NCBI RefSeq assembly: GCF_026262505.1
Contig: NC_067206.1
Span: 18,683,319-18,747,318, forward strand
Source of the DNA: Trichomonas vaginalis G3
Taxonomy: Eukaryota; Parabasalia; Trichomonadida; Trichomonadidae
Reading direction: 5' to 3'
DNA: 64,000 bases
In this document: in pieces, positions 20,101-28,988 of the stretch
Layout: each line of letters begins with the position of its first letter
Position numbering within the stretch: the stretch's first letter is position 1
Translations under genes and position numbers: made by a program
The notes under the pieces: model-generated
Databases searched by the model: none
Seen by the model: the letters and a program-made list of their open reading frames with translations, nothing else
What the model was told of the DNA's origin: nothing

Positions 20101-21118
20101 CTGGAATCTGATTGATGACTGTCATTGGTGCTGGAACTTTCAATCGTTGTGGTTCTAAATAGAAATTTTTCTGACAAACAAAGGAATTCACTTTTTGTGA
20201 AATGTCAATAAGATCAAGACACAAATATGATGACTTGATGATCAAATTAAGATGACCAACGAAGTCTGATGAACCTTGAAGGTCCCTTTGTGTCATAATA
20301 TTAGTAACAACAGAAGAAAGTTGGTTTGAGTAGTCCAAGGCTGCTTTGTATGTGTCTTTGAGTGATTCTGTATTTCGCATTTTGTTCAGTTCCGCTTTTA
20401 AGTTCTGAGAATGGGTCCGAAGATTTGATAATATGGTATTATCGAAGTTTTGAGAGGAAAGCGTGGCAAGAAATTCATCACACTTATTTATGTAATACTC
20501 AAAGTCTAACTGAAGTATCACATTCTTCAATTCTGAAAATTGGGCGTAAAATGCGTTCCAAACGCTCTTGAAATCGTCAATTTTGACTGGTGTTGTTGGG
20601 CTAACGATCATTTTGAGATACATCGAGTGGAGAATGACGAAATAGGCAAAAGATGATTGAAAACTTGAGGTTGGGATTGGAGTTTTGATGTAATAGAGAA
20701 CTACTTGTGACATGAATTCCGTGAATACTTGAGAAAACTTGTCAATGTTGACGATGTATGGAATCTTCAAAATTGGCTGTGGATCAATTTGAGATTTAAG
20801 CTGATATATTGCATTCATCGCTTCAAATACACATCCTAGACCTGACTCGAGGTACTGTTGCATGTTTGCAGGTTGAATTGCAAAACCAGTGGGAGTTACC
20901 ATTTCTTGGAGAGTAAATCCTTGCGAATTTAACCAGGAAATAAGAATAGATAGATGTTTTTCAAGGTTAAATATTCGAGGATCTAAAATTAAAGAATCTG
21001 GCTCCTTTGATTTCGACATTTCACAAAAAAAAATTCTCTCCTTATTGTCACTTTTTGTTTCACTCACGTTATTTATTTGTTTTGACAATAAGGCTTGAAG
21101 ATTTTGTATGTGATTCAT
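17111..21118 (-). CDS. Giant helical protein, 1,335 aa, unknown
   Basis: Almost entirely alpha-helical, low in Gly and Pro, without membrane spans or recognised domains. Long coiled-coil stretches lie mainly in the C-terminal third (KYLKKVLEEKVNELNLLKEE and after), and many short Leu/Ile-rich helices suggest a helical-repeat rod. A scaffold, cytoskeletal or tether role is plausible but unproven. The longest ATG-started frame begins at 21118. However, an AAAAAGTGACA motif, which precedes several host genes here, lies inside it at 21046-21056, 26 bases before an in-frame ATG at 21019 (MSKSKEPDSLILD). The working start may be that later ATG, giving 1,302 aa. Confidence 0.75.
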   Translation of the reverse strand: MNHIQNLQALLSKQINNVSETKSDNKERIFFCEMSKSKEPDSLILDPRIFNLEKHLSILISWLNSQGFTLQEMVTPTGFAIQPANMQQYLESGLGCVFEAMNAIYQLKSQIDPQPILKIPYIVNIDKFSQVFTEFMSQVVLYYIKTPIPTSSFQSSFAYFVILHSMYLKMIVSPTTPVKIDDFKSVWNAFYAQFSELKNVILQLDFEYYINKCDEFLATLSSQNFDNTILSNLRTHSQNLKAELNKMRNTESLKDTYKAALDYSNQLSSVVTNIMTQRDLQGSSDFVGHLNLIIKSSYLCLDLIDISQKVNSFVCQKNFYLEPQRLKVPAPMTVINQIPELILLILRIMNDKKFQNDSKLQKISKSAKSIIDATVKGTVDRDETKQLICSSEDFQFSGNQVLEDKVFEGLEKIIETTVKSTENKSNAKHHLNEYKQLSNQEHNNITNHYKLTYLVSIQRYIKNECKTVLSGEFGQHFQNFMKQLLYEIFSEYIHESGYLMKLGYSKLQSGVFDSQSVYLSHLKDTVHSLICISQSFFSKGDFFDLLIPYLEICSVNIDFCIKHPQAESIYNMISVLPDPVCIINSLELDEISTSIFDFIKDIKTSLETSNLKDNEFLLRKCGSLSEKIEDLSIRTKFKTLYDIMFAYFAVDNNKLHIKSIPDNFIFERENYVFIIKKVVELFKKKFIQEYNGELLYYSIETFKYIFLNDIDKFHSNYYGFLQVISQIDFSDLFLKSITSLMRIKRIINVYLFNNNIVDCKLQNVFKHLESTIYEIICCNKSQSSKKIEDELFKLCEEHSTVFKETIQSKYQPVSQFLEIIEVIHLIIESVKEEDPRIYSFYSLCINFYVCYCKFLQSMSDVGFVSNELINEFHNLVCLIFVQENLFFKLPDQNVIENLKDSYILAKNSINADVINITRQHFQPTVSLLFMTLSTMETTLPKEASDDIQRLISLTNKTIESTNIDDIFTYMSVISDITFKLHSKISASDEINNGFEHLQRCISLPAAVGYFNELSMLGDIITTKLCRLFNIDCPQFSLPLNDIIEGSLDNYLPELITEGSEIQNLLDDLYKCNLSSEIKVYVDKLVSDYNSNVSRLTSSLSKVVPDISSQSRENTRKIKYLKKVLEEKVNELNLLKEETEKFTKYDTEYCKYSEQINELISNRMKVDSETLFTEGKVSWSKSVESELDREISQYKNAQITQSSDKQQFKTVVSPKITMSQTMSMQEVLDRNMELRKEFCIVQRTCKHTKHEELSQIERDYKALSQHIAEFQFSEEDMKSNDSQCLQELESLKSAFNDNNLSSDSSEHIISLVDHIFKCINQYNSTRENILGIRYPN

Positions 21119-21136
21119 TTTTAAAACTATTCCCAC

Positions 21137-21770
21137 GAATTAAAGCAATATCAACAGAATTCTGGCTCATATTCAAGTATTTGTGAAATAATTATATTAA
21201 ATTCTAAATAAATAATCAAAAATAATTATATATTTATAACTCCTGCTGAAATTTTCTGAAATTTGAATCTTCCAAATCAAAAAAATATGCGTAACCAAGC
21301 AAAAATTTAACCAAAAACTGTCTATATACTAAAAGTTATTTTGTATCTGAGTTGAAAAAGTGTTATTTTTCACCAAAGATCTCGCATTAAAGGATAACAT
21401 TTCATATAAAGATAAATATGAAATATATGTAAATGAAAATTTTAGGTGCATTAATTGCACTGATATGGTCGGGTTATTCAATAAAAATCCATTTGTTGGA
21501 TATTGCATGAATCATTCTGCTACCAAAGCATTTAATCTCGACTTCTCTCTACCATATTCATTCTGTTCATTTAAAATCTTTTCCTACTCACTAAATTAGA
21601 AATGATTTTTGAGATCTTAAGGTATTCAACTGAGCAATTCATCCACCATGAAAAATAATGAGGAACATCTTTGAGTGATATTGTGTAAGGCTAATTTTCA
21701 ATAGAATAAGAAAAAAATTATTATATAAACTACTTTATTCAAAATTTATACTACAATTAGAAATAGATCT
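21137..21770. other. Intergenic region with one doubtful fragment
   Basis: About 630 bases between two minus-strand genes. A plus-strand open frame of about 79 codons ending at 21599 has a Cys-containing stretch (FRCINCTDMVGLFNKNPF) but no early ATG and no leader. It may be a remnant of a lost gene. Nothing else is visible. Confidence 0.4.
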
Positions 21771-22415
21771 TCAAAGATCTGTATTCTTTTCGGATTGTTG
21801 AATTCCAAAATGATTACAGATCTGTTTATACAAATTGTTGAAATCTTCTGGTCCTGTGTATGTTGTTGTTACGCCATCTTTAATAAGAAGTATGGATGGA
21901 ACTTGTTCAACTTGAAATTCCTTTGCTAAATTTTGTTTATTAACCATGTAGAATTTTAAGTTGCTGTTCGACAATTTGCATGAAGCAAATGCTATATTAG
22001 ATGGTGCTGTAAATCTTTTTGTGAAAACTATTACTGAATCTTCTAGTTTTTCTAGTTTCTTTTGTAATTTTTTGACATTTTTAGATAACTTACCGCCAAT
22101 AAAAGAAACAAGTCTATCTTTAGTTAATGTCATGCTGTATTGAGAAATTTCTCCTTTATCAACAAAGAAAAATGCAGGAACGTAGAGAACTCTGAATTTA
22201 CTTGCGAGAGCAGCTTCATCACTTGATTTGATTTCCTTGAATTCAACGAATTCACTCAATTCTCTTCCGGCGTCTTCGAAAATTGGCTTTGCATTAACAC
22301 AATGTGGACAAGATGACGATGTAAACATCAAAAAGAATGGCTTTTCGTTCTGCGGATTCATAATTTTTGAGTACAATGATTCGCATTGACAAAATCCCAA
22401 TAATAAGCCAATCAT
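21771..22415 (-). CDS. Thioredoxin-fold (PDI-like) secreted or ER protein
   Basis: A 214-aa protein with a short hydrophobic N-terminus (MIGLLLGFCQC) that looks like a weak signal sequence. A thioredoxin domain follows (about 20-110) with the active-site pair CPHC at 36-39, preceded by FFLMFTSSS. The VPAFFFVDKG segment is the usual cis-proline region. A second thioredoxin-like fold (about 115-200) has VPSILLIKDG but no CxxC. This layout fits a small PDI-like oxidoreductase acting on disulfides in the secretory pathway. No KDEL-type retention signal is present; the C-terminus is EKNTDL. An AAAAAGTGACA motif (minus strand, 22424-22434) lies eight bases before the ATG. Confidence 0.8.
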   Translation of the reverse strand: MIGLLLGFCQCESLYSKIMNPQNEKPFFLMFTSSSCPHCVNAKPIFEDAGRELSEFVEFKEIKSSDEAALASKFRVLYVPAFFFVDKGEISQYSMTLTKDRLVSFIGGKLSKNVKKLQKKLEKLEDSVIVFTKRFTAPSNIAFASCKLSNSNLKFYMVNKQNLAKEFQVEQVPSILLIKDGVTTTYTGPEDFNNLYKQICNHFGIQQSEKNTDL

Positions 22416-22423
22416 CCTATTTT

Positions 22424-22434
22424 TGTCACTTTTT
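22424..22434 (-). promoter_or_regulatory. Candidate core promoter AAAAAGTGACA
   Basis: The minus strand reads AAAAAGTGACA, eight bases before the ATG of the thioredoxin-fold gene. The same word in the same orientation is found at 25606-25616 before the TruD gene, at 21046-21056 near the giant helical gene start and, one base shorter, at 51751-51760 before the MFS transporter. Confidence 0.5.
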
Positions 22435-22669
22435 CATTTGATATATTTTGGATGAATCATTAAAGGAGAAATTTTTGCTGAACACACCATATATGAGGCA
22501 ACTTTAATGACTCATTTAGCTAGTGCAGGTAACATATGGTTGATTGGTCTATCAAGATAATCTCATTGCTGAAAAGATTGAGAAGTTTTAAAGCATCTCT
22601 CAAATCATTGAGAAAAAAATTACACTCTATTGGAAATTTAAAAAAAATTTTTGACAATCATTTTTTAGA

Positions 22670-23236
22670 ATGAATTCTCTCTTTAATAGTACTTCCTTTT
22701 TGGAATTCGTAAAAGAGAATCAAAACTTCACAATAGGGCTTCAACAGATATTGCTTGGAGAAAGAATCACTTCTCTTATTTTGATTTTCATCTTGTTCAA
22801 CTTGCTCATTATCTCAATTTACTACCTTTCTAAATCATATATCGGAGTTGCAATTGTTGGAATAATTAGTTTTGCAATTTTCCCTATTTTCAGATTAACA
22901 ATTTACAGATTTATCTTTACATTCGTCGAAACATCCCCATTCCCATTCGAAATTCCAAAGAATATAAAAGTGTTTAAAGATGAAGAGTTTGTTTCCGCTG
23001 TTGCATCAATTGCTTCAACACCTTTTATTCAATACCCTCTTTGGCTTTACAAGTTGCAAGTAATGCATAATTATTCAGGAATACGCTCTATCCTTGTCGT
23101 GTTAGCAATCATTTTGATATGGAGTACACTTAAATTTGTTGGAGGATTGATTCTTATTAACTCCATCTTTTTGATTTCATTTTTCTTGTTCAATATATTA
23201 TTTAAGAGATATTACAACATAATATCAGCAGCTTGA
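22670..23236 (+). CDS. Multi-span membrane protein, reticulon-like layout
   Basis: A 188-aa protein with two long hydrophobic regions (about 33-83 and 135-178) separated by a polar loop. Each is long enough for a membrane hairpin, as in reticulon or ARL6IP1-type ER-shaping proteins. No catalytic motif is visible. The lead-in ILLGERITSLILIFILFN before the first hairpin is reticulon-like, but the match is weak and an unrelated four-span protein is equally possible. A TTTTTGACAATC word lies about 17 bases before the ATG. The gene is divergent from the thioredoxin-fold gene. Confidence 0.55.
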   Translation: MNSLFNSTSFLEFVKENQNFTIGLQQILLGERITSLILIFILFNLLIISIYYLSKSYIGVAIVGIISFAIFPIFRLTIYRFIFTFVETSPFPFEIPKNIKVFKDEEFVSAVASIASTPFIQYPLWLYKLQVMHNYSGIRSILVVLAIILIWSTLKFVGGLILINSIFLISFFLFNILFKRYYNIISAA

Positions 23237-23694
23237 CCTATTTTGTTTTTATATAAAAATTTCATTATGATTAATTTACTTTTTGAACTGATGTTACTGC
23301 TATATTATTGAAGTATTAACTTTCTATAATCAAAGACAATTGGATGAATTGAATTGGATTCATATTTTTCTAATTTATCTTAAATTAAGTTTCCTACTGT
23401 TACTACTAGGTGTACCGATTGTATGGTGTCGTTTTCCAACCTAGAAAACTTGAAATCACACTTCAATTGATAATGATTATTAGATAATTACCCCATTCCA
23501 CCCAATTAAGGATATACCGGAATCAGTTTATGTTATGGTGTTATTATGATGCAGGTACTCAAAAATTTCCAAAATTCAAAATGCCGCCATTTTTCTTTTG
23601 ATTCAAAAAGTTAAAATCTAAATAATTTATCATTTGCATATTCTAAATATCCTCAATTTGTTCAATTTGAGTACATAATAAATTTTGTTGAAGA
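23237..23694. other. Intergenic region, no gene seen
   Basis: About 460 bases of AT-rich spacer between two plus-strand genes. No open frame, RNA gene or repeat was recognised. Confidence 0.5.
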
Positions 23695-25410
23695 ATGAAG
23701 TCCATAAGCGATTCTCTTTTTTCTTCATTAGAAGAATTTTATGAAGTAGGTGCAGAGAATAGTAGCTTATGCGACGAGAAAGAGGTCGTGAAACTTCAAA
23801 CTGAAATCCTCAAAGGATCAAAACAGATTGAAGATTTTATAATGAACTCCAAATCGACATCCTCGGATCAGCATATGAAAGCATTACGCTATTTGTTCTC
23901 TTTATTTAAAGCAGAACTCTCAATTTCTTTATCAATCAGAAAATCTCTAACAATCGAACGCTCTAAATATGATCATTTAACAGACGATATTAATAAATTT
24001 ATGAATTTTCTTAGCAGTTTAAGCAAAGAAGAAATTAACGATTTTAATTCAGCGCATTCTTTAGTAAAATCATTATACAAAAGCGTGAAAACGCAAAAGG
24101 AAATGAAAAAGATAATGAAAAACCAAATTAGCGAGATCGACAAACTAAAAGAACAATTAACTACTTCGGATGCTGCCATTCAAATGCAAATAGCGCAAGA
24201 GAAATCACGTGCTGATAGACTACAACAAACAAATGATATGCTCAATCAGAAATTATTAACTTTATCAAAAGAAAAAACTGAAAAAGTTAAAAAATCAGAG
24301 AATTTTACAAAAGAAAAAGATAAACTTGTAGGAGAAATTGCAAGACTTACATCAGAAATTACAATCTTAAAATCAAATACGTCAACAGTTGAAAAACAAA
24401 AAGAAAATTTGGAACAAAACTTTACTCAACAAGAAAATGAGATTGAAACGCTTAAAACCGAATTAAATTCAATCAAAAAGGACAAATTATTACTAAACGA
24501 TAAATTGGCTGAAGCTCAAATTTCAATCGAATCATTGAACGGCAAAAACTCAAAACAAACAGAAGAAATTGCTAAACTTACAGAGGAATTATCATCCTTA
24601 ACAGATTCTAATAGATCTACAGTAAATGATTCCAAGAATTTGAAATCAGAATTTGATCTTAAAATTCAATTCTGGAATACAAAAGAGGAACAATATAAAA
24701 GTGAGATATCAGATTATAAAACACAACTGAGTGCCAAACAGGCTGAAATTAAGACTTTAAAGCAAGAAAATAACTCAATTTCACACCAGTTTGAAGATCA
24801 GAAAGCAATTATTGATAAACAGTCCAGAAAAATTGTTGATAATGAGCAAATGATCCAAGATTTAAGACAAATAATAAATGATCAAAATTCTAAAATTGAA
24901 GAAATGAAAGCATCAAATGATGATCTCAATCAACAACTAAAGCAGCAAAAGGCCACAGAGTTTAGTGAAGGAGATTACAAAGAAGTAATTAAGAAAGCTT
25001 ATAATGATCAAAAGAAAGCACAAAAGAAACTCAAGGCAATGCAAATACAGTATGAAGAGTTGTTGAGTAAGTCAGCGTCACAATATGAAGAAATCAGAAA
25101 ATCTCATTTCTTGGAAATTCAAAAATTAAAAGATGAAAATGACAAGAAATACAGCGAAATGAAATCAGAGTATGAGAAACGCGAAGAATCCATAAGGAAC
25201 TCACTTCAGGATAATGTTACAACTCAAATTGCTCAAAAAGAATTAATTGAACGAGAATTAAAATATCAGATTGATGAATTATACAGTGAAAACAAAGCTC
25301 TGAGAGAGCAAGTACGAAAACTATCATATTCCCTTGAAAAGGAAGAAGAAGAACTAGCACAACTCAAAATGAATAATGGAATTAAGGAAACAATTAATTC
25401 CGACAGCTAA
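23695..25410 (+). CDS. Long coiled-coil protein, 571 aa
   Basis: The N-terminal ~120 residues are mixed helical (FSSLEEFYEVGAENSSLCDE). From about residue 130 to 565 the sequence is continuous Lys/Glu/Gln/Leu heptad repeat, for example LKEQLTTSDAAIQMQIAQEK and LEKEEEELAQLK. There are no membrane spans or enzymatic motifs. The length and composition suit a cytoskeletal or golgin-like tether, but the sequence gives no more specific assignment. The first ATG after an AT-rich leader is used. Confidence 0.78.
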   Translation: MKSISDSLFSSLEEFYEVGAENSSLCDEKEVVKLQTEILKGSKQIEDFIMNSKSTSSDQHMKALRYLFSLFKAELSISLSIRKSLTIERSKYDHLTDDINKFMNFLSSLSKEEINDFNSAHSLVKSLYKSVKTQKEMKKIMKNQISEIDKLKEQLTTSDAAIQMQIAQEKSRADRLQQTNDMLNQKLLTLSKEKTEKVKKSENFTKEKDKLVGEIARLTSEITILKSNTSTVEKQKENLEQNFTQQENEIETLKTELNSIKKDKLLLNDKLAEAQISIESLNGKNSKQTEEIAKLTEELSSLTDSNRSTVNDSKNLKSEFDLKIQFWNTKEEQYKSEISDYKTQLSAKQAEIKTLKQENNSISHQFEDQKAIIDKQSRKIVDNEQMIQDLRQIINDQNSKIEEMKASNDDLNQQLKQQKATEFSEGDYKEVIKKAYNDQKKAQKKLKAMQIQYEELLSKSASQYEEIRKSHFLEIQKLKDENDKKYSEMKSEYEKREESIRNSLQDNVTTQIAQKELIERELKYQIDELYSENKALREQVRKLSYSLEKEEEELAQLKMNNGIKETINSDS

Positions 25411-25605
25411 GAAGCTAATATACTGTAGTGTATCGTATTATATAGTATTGTTGTTTGTTTTATTTATGATTTTGTTAAAAATTACTTTTCAAAATTTTAT
25501 AATTTTTTCGACAATCAAGACATCATAACATAAAAATCATTTTTAAGGAAATTCTTATCAAATGATAAACTCAAAAACCATCAGGAAAAAAGACACTTTT
25601 AATTC

Positions 25606-25616
25606 AAAAAGTGACA
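25606..25616 (+). promoter_or_regulatory. Candidate core promoter AAAAAGTGACA at a start codon
   Basis: AAAAAGTGACA ends directly at the ATG of the TruD gene. It implies a very short or absent 5' leader, which is normal in trichomonads, and it supports the ATG at 25617 as the true start. Confidence 0.5.
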
Positions 25617-27155
25617 ATGAGCCGGAACGTAACTGAAGAAAGTGTAGGTTGCACACGTTTTGCAAACGAAAGTTCGGGTTTTGATGGAATTATAAAGCAT
25701 AAATATTCTGATTTCCATGTCCACGAAATTGATCCAAATGGAAAAGTAATTTATCTCAAATCCACAGAACCTCTTCCTAGAGCACAGTATCCTGCAGGAT
25801 TTGAGCGTTGGTTAAAGTCATCCCAGAAATCATTCTCGTTCAAAATTGAGTCTGAGCAGCAAATTGCTTTAATTTTCATGGAGCATCCCGAACTTCATGT
25901 AAAAAGGATTGGCACCCAAGCAACAATCGAGCATGCTGAGAAGAGGAGACCTCAATTCGAGATCACTCGCTTCACTCTTTTCAAAGAAAACGTGAATCAA
26001 CAAGAAGCGATGGCCAAAATTTTGGCAAGGCTAAACATCACACAAAACCAACTTGGATTTGCCGGAAACAAAGATAAGAGAGCCGCAACAACACAATATG
26101 TCACTGTCCGTGATGTTCCCCTCCAGAAAGTTGTTAAATCTCTTTCAAATCTCGATAAAGTAACATGTGGCGAATTTTGCCATGTCACAAGTCCACTCAA
26201 GCTCGGAGATTTGTCAGGAAACAGATTCACAATTGCCATCAGAGGTCTGAAGATCGGACAAAAAGAATTGGATGAAAAAATCAAATCAATCCAGAAAAGT
26301 GGTTTTATTAATTATTATGGCATGCAAAGATTCGGCACAGGAGAAACAGCGACACATAAGATTGGTATACTTATTATACAAGGAAAGTATGATGCAGCTG
26401 TTGATGCAATCATGAACCCTGTTGAAGGTGAAGAACAGAGAATTCATGAAGCGAAAATTGCTTTCCAAAGAAGTGATTTGGATAAAGCAATGGAATTATT
26501 GCCACATTCTGCAGTTGCTGAAAGGAAAATTGTTGAAGCAGCACATGATACTAATAAGAAGTATGAGATGTTCAAGGCTGTTGATAGAAGACAAAGAATG
26601 ATGTATGTTCACGCTTATCAATCTTATATCTGGAACAAATGTGCTTCAAAAAGAGCTGAAAAAGGTTTCAAAGTTCTTGAAACAGATACTGTTGAATATA
26701 AAGGTAAGATTAAAGAGCCAACAAAGAAAAGTGTCCTCCAAGATGTCGTAATTCCTTTGTGCGAAGGTGATACAAAGGATAAGATGATCTTGGATATGAT
26801 GAAAGAAGATGGTGTTACAACAGAAATGTTCAGGAAAATCGCAAAAGAATACGGAATTAACACCGAATACAGGAAATTCATGGCTTTTGCAAAGGATATC
26901 GAATATTCTATTGTCAAACATGATAATCCTGATGTTCAGTTAATTAATAATGATGTTGAACTCCTTAATAATCCAAAATTATCAAGAGTTGCAAAGAACA
27001 CTGGAAATAAGAACTCATCTGCTGTTATTTCCTTCTCGCTTGGGTCAGGAGAATATGCAACAATGTTCCTAAGAGAATTAATGAAAAGATCTACTGAAGT
27101 TTTCACGGATCAGCAAAAATCACTCGAAGCTGATTTCGATGAAGATATAGAATAA
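25617..27155 (+). CDS. PUS7: TruD/PUS7 family tRNA pseudouridine synthase
   Basis: A 512-aa enzyme that converts a specific uridine to pseudouridine in tRNA and other RNAs; PUS7 acts on tRNA position 13 and on some mRNA and snRNA sites. The catalytic motif GFAGNKDKRAATTQYV places the essential Asp at 153. Other family blocks are GNRFTIAIRG (201-210), GFINYYGMQRFGTG (229-242) and YVHAYQSYIWN, with the TRUD insertion domain between about 250 and 400. The length is near that of eukaryotic PUS7 without its long N-terminal extension. The ATG at 25617 directly follows a candidate promoter motif, and the stop TAA is followed by A. Confidence 0.95.
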   Translation: MSRNVTEESVGCTRFANESSGFDGIIKHKYSDFHVHEIDPNGKVIYLKSTEPLPRAQYPAGFERWLKSSQKSFSFKIESEQQIALIFMEHPELHVKRIGTQATIEHAEKRRPQFEITRFTLFKENVNQQEAMAKILARLNITQNQLGFAGNKDKRAATTQYVTVRDVPLQKVVKSLSNLDKVTCGEFCHVTSPLKLGDLSGNRFTIAIRGLKIGQKELDEKIKSIQKSGFINYYGMQRFGTGETATHKIGILIIQGKYDAAVDAIMNPVEGEEQRIHEAKIAFQRSDLDKAMELLPHSAVAERKIVEAAHDTNKKYEMFKAVDRRQRMMYVHAYQSYIWNKCASKRAEKGFKVLETDTVEYKGKIKEPTKKSVLQDVVIPLCEGDTKDKMILDMMKEDGVTTEMFRKIAKEYGINTEYRKFMAFAKDIEYSIVKHDNPDVQLINNDVELLNNPKLSRVAKNTGNKNSSAVISFSLGSGEYATMFLRELMKRSTEVFTDQQKSLEADFDEDIE

Positions 27156-27470
27156 AGGTCTTTGTTGTTGTATATGAATAATAAAGCTTTTTTATACATT
27201 ATTTTTTAATAATTCAAATTCATCTTTGTAAAATAAGATTTAGCCAAGATCCAACTATTTTAATCTTAGAACTCATTCAGATGATTGACACCAAAGGTCA
27301 GATGGGAAATTATCATTAGAATATCTAGGTTCTAGTATCTTCACACTTTTATTTGTTTGGCCCCTCGAAGCCACTCTCATAATCTGTGTTGTGAATGAAT
27401 AAAAATATTAGGAATTCATATTTTCTAACACCTAATCTGTCACTTTTATGCATTTTTATCTAATTTTAAA
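27156..27470. other. Intergenic region with a TGTCACTTTT word
   Basis: About 315 bases without a gene. TGTCACTTTT at 27438-27447 contains TCACTT, which fits the Trichomonas initiator consensus TCAYTW. It lies 23 bases before the next ATG, in the opposite orientation to the motif at the TruD gene. Confidence 0.5.
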
Positions 27471-27965
27471 ATGGGTCAAGATGAATCGAAGCCAGCAGGA
27501 AAACCACAGCCGGGTTCTCCATTAAAACAAGAAGCACCAAATGTACCTGTTCCTCAATATATTGCACAAGAATATGACGGAATTCCTCCACTTGAGCCTT
27601 TAATTCTTGGACAAGGGCAATTCTCAAATGACTTTCATCTTCGAGCTAGCACACTTCCAGACGCGCATAAGATGGCAATGGATTATCTTCATAAGATTTC
27701 ATCTCGAATCAATGATAATGAGAGGCAGATTGCTGTATGCGTTAAGAAGCAGCTCGAAGAATATATCAACTTACCGAATTTATTAACCAAACGCCAGGAT
27801 GAGCTTAACAACAGATTATCAAAGATTTTAACATTATTTAGACAACTTGATGAAGAAGTCAAGTCTACAACAGACGCTCTTAAATCATCTATAAGTTTTG
27901 CTGATAAGCTTGCAGCTCAAATTGATCCAACTCTACCAACATTTTCTGATTATCGTAATCAATAA
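27471..27965 (+). CDS. BORCS5-like (BORC subunit) myristoylated protein
   Basis: A 164-aa protein starting MGQDESKP, a good N-myristoylation signal. A Pro/Gln-rich linker is followed by IPPLEPLILGQGQF and a long helical region (about 60-150) ending in PTLPTFSDY. This order matches animal BORCS5 (LOH12CR1): an MG start, an IPxxxPLLxG motif, then a coiled coil. BORCS5 anchors the BORC complex to lysosomes and links them through Arl8 to kinesin. The parasite protein would act on the cytosolic face of endolysosomal membranes. I assign it by layout and motif similarity seen by eye, so confidence is moderate. Confidence 0.55.
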   Translation: MGQDESKPAGKPQPGSPLKQEAPNVPVPQYIAQEYDGIPPLEPLILGQGQFSNDFHLRASTLPDAHKMAMDYLHKISSRINDNERQIAVCVKKQLEEYINLPNLLTKRQDELNNRLSKILTLFRQLDEEVKSTTDALKSSISFADKLAAQIDPTLPTFSDYRNQ

Positions 27966-28440
27966 ACTATCTTGTATTTAATTCACCTAAAAACCATTCA
28001 AATACTTTCTGAAAACTAATATTATCAATTAGAGTTTGTAATTTTCAATTTTATTCTCAATATTTTTAGAAACGCCAATCTGGTGAAAAATACTTGAACG
28101 GGTTATAGCACGAAAATAGTATATGTTAACTTTGCACATTGAAAAAAGCTTATCTTCAAAAATGTATATGTTAACATTTAAGATAACAATACGAATGCAT
28201 TATCTTCAAAAATGTATAGTTTTACTGCAATTGATGCATCTATCTATATCACTTTTGAATCTAAGATAATCTTAACTGAAAATCTTTTTTCAAAATCCGA
28301 TGAACTTAGGATGCCAAGAGAATTTCAATATTAGTTTTGTTGTACGTTCAACTGAGATACTAGTTTTAGGTTTTTGACTCCCATTATAATTTTGAATAAA
28401 AGGGTGAACTTCACCAGACGATAAATTCACATCAAACTAA
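27966..28440. other. Intergenic region with a short direct repeat
   Basis: TATCTTCAAAAATGTATA occurs at 28151-28168 and again at 28201-28218, exactly 50 bases apart, with a TATGTTAAC word nearby twice. No gene is visible. Confidence 0.5.
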
Positions 28441-28821
28441 ATGGCTCCAGCCTACTCTATCTTCTGCAAAGCCAAGAGAGACGAGATCGAAAAAGAGCAC
28501 CCAACATGGACATTTTGCGAGATTGCAAAGCATCTTGGCAAGCTTTGGGAGCATTTACCAGAAAATGAAAAATTGCTTTACCAAGAAAAAGCAAAACTTG
28601 AGTCTTCGAAGATGAGAAGCTTTCCAAAGATCAAATCTAAGAAGATGATTGAATCCATGGGCCATGAAGACACTGCCTTTGCTGAAGGTACACAAGAAGA
28701 TTCAGATGAGAAAGAACAATCTGAAAGTTCAGATGAAGAATTCGATCCAAATCAGTCTAGCAGCAATTCTTCAAGTGATTACTTCCAGATGCAGTCATCT
28801 TCTACACAAGATCAGGAATAA
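28441..28821 (+). CDS. Single HMG-box protein with acidic tail
   Basis: A 126-aa protein. An HMG box at about residues 2-55 (PAYSIFCKAKRDEIEKEHP, IAKHLGKLWEHLPENEK, YQEKAKLE) is followed by a basic stretch (RSFPKIKSKK) and a Ser/Asp/Glu-rich acidic tail. This is the layout of small HMGB-type chromatin proteins, which bend DNA without strong sequence preference. The box starts almost at the N-terminus, so the ATG used is well supported. Confidence 0.88.
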   Translation: MAPAYSIFCKAKRDEIEKEHPTWTFCEIAKHLGKLWEHLPENEKLLYQEKAKLESSKMRSFPKIKSKKMIESMGHEDTAFAEGTQEDSDEKEQSESSDEEFDPNQSSSNSSSDYFQMQSSSTQDQE

Positions 28822-28908
28822 ATTATTAAACATTAATTTTTTACATCAAATGTAGGTCAAAACATGTTTTTTATCTATCTCAAAGAAATATAGCTAACTA
28901 TTTAAAGC

Positions 28909-28916
28909 CTGAACAC
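28909..28916. repeat. Left target duplication CTGAACAC
   Basis: The 8-base word CTGAACAC stands directly before the left end of the transposon and again directly after its right end (29812-29819). It fits the nTnnnnAn pattern described for hAT-type insertions. Confidence 0.75.
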
Positions 28917-28988
28917 GGGAACAGGACAAATTTGCCACACGGCACTTTTTTTAAAAAAATTAATGGAGCGGAGCGATACTCTGCTGCA

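Noticed and set aside
18997-20571. Several plus-strand frames inside the giant helical gene
   Set aside because: All are antisense shadows of the long minus-strand frame.
21360-21599. 79-codon frame with a Cys pair
   Set aside because: No early ATG and no family recognised; at best a gene fragment.
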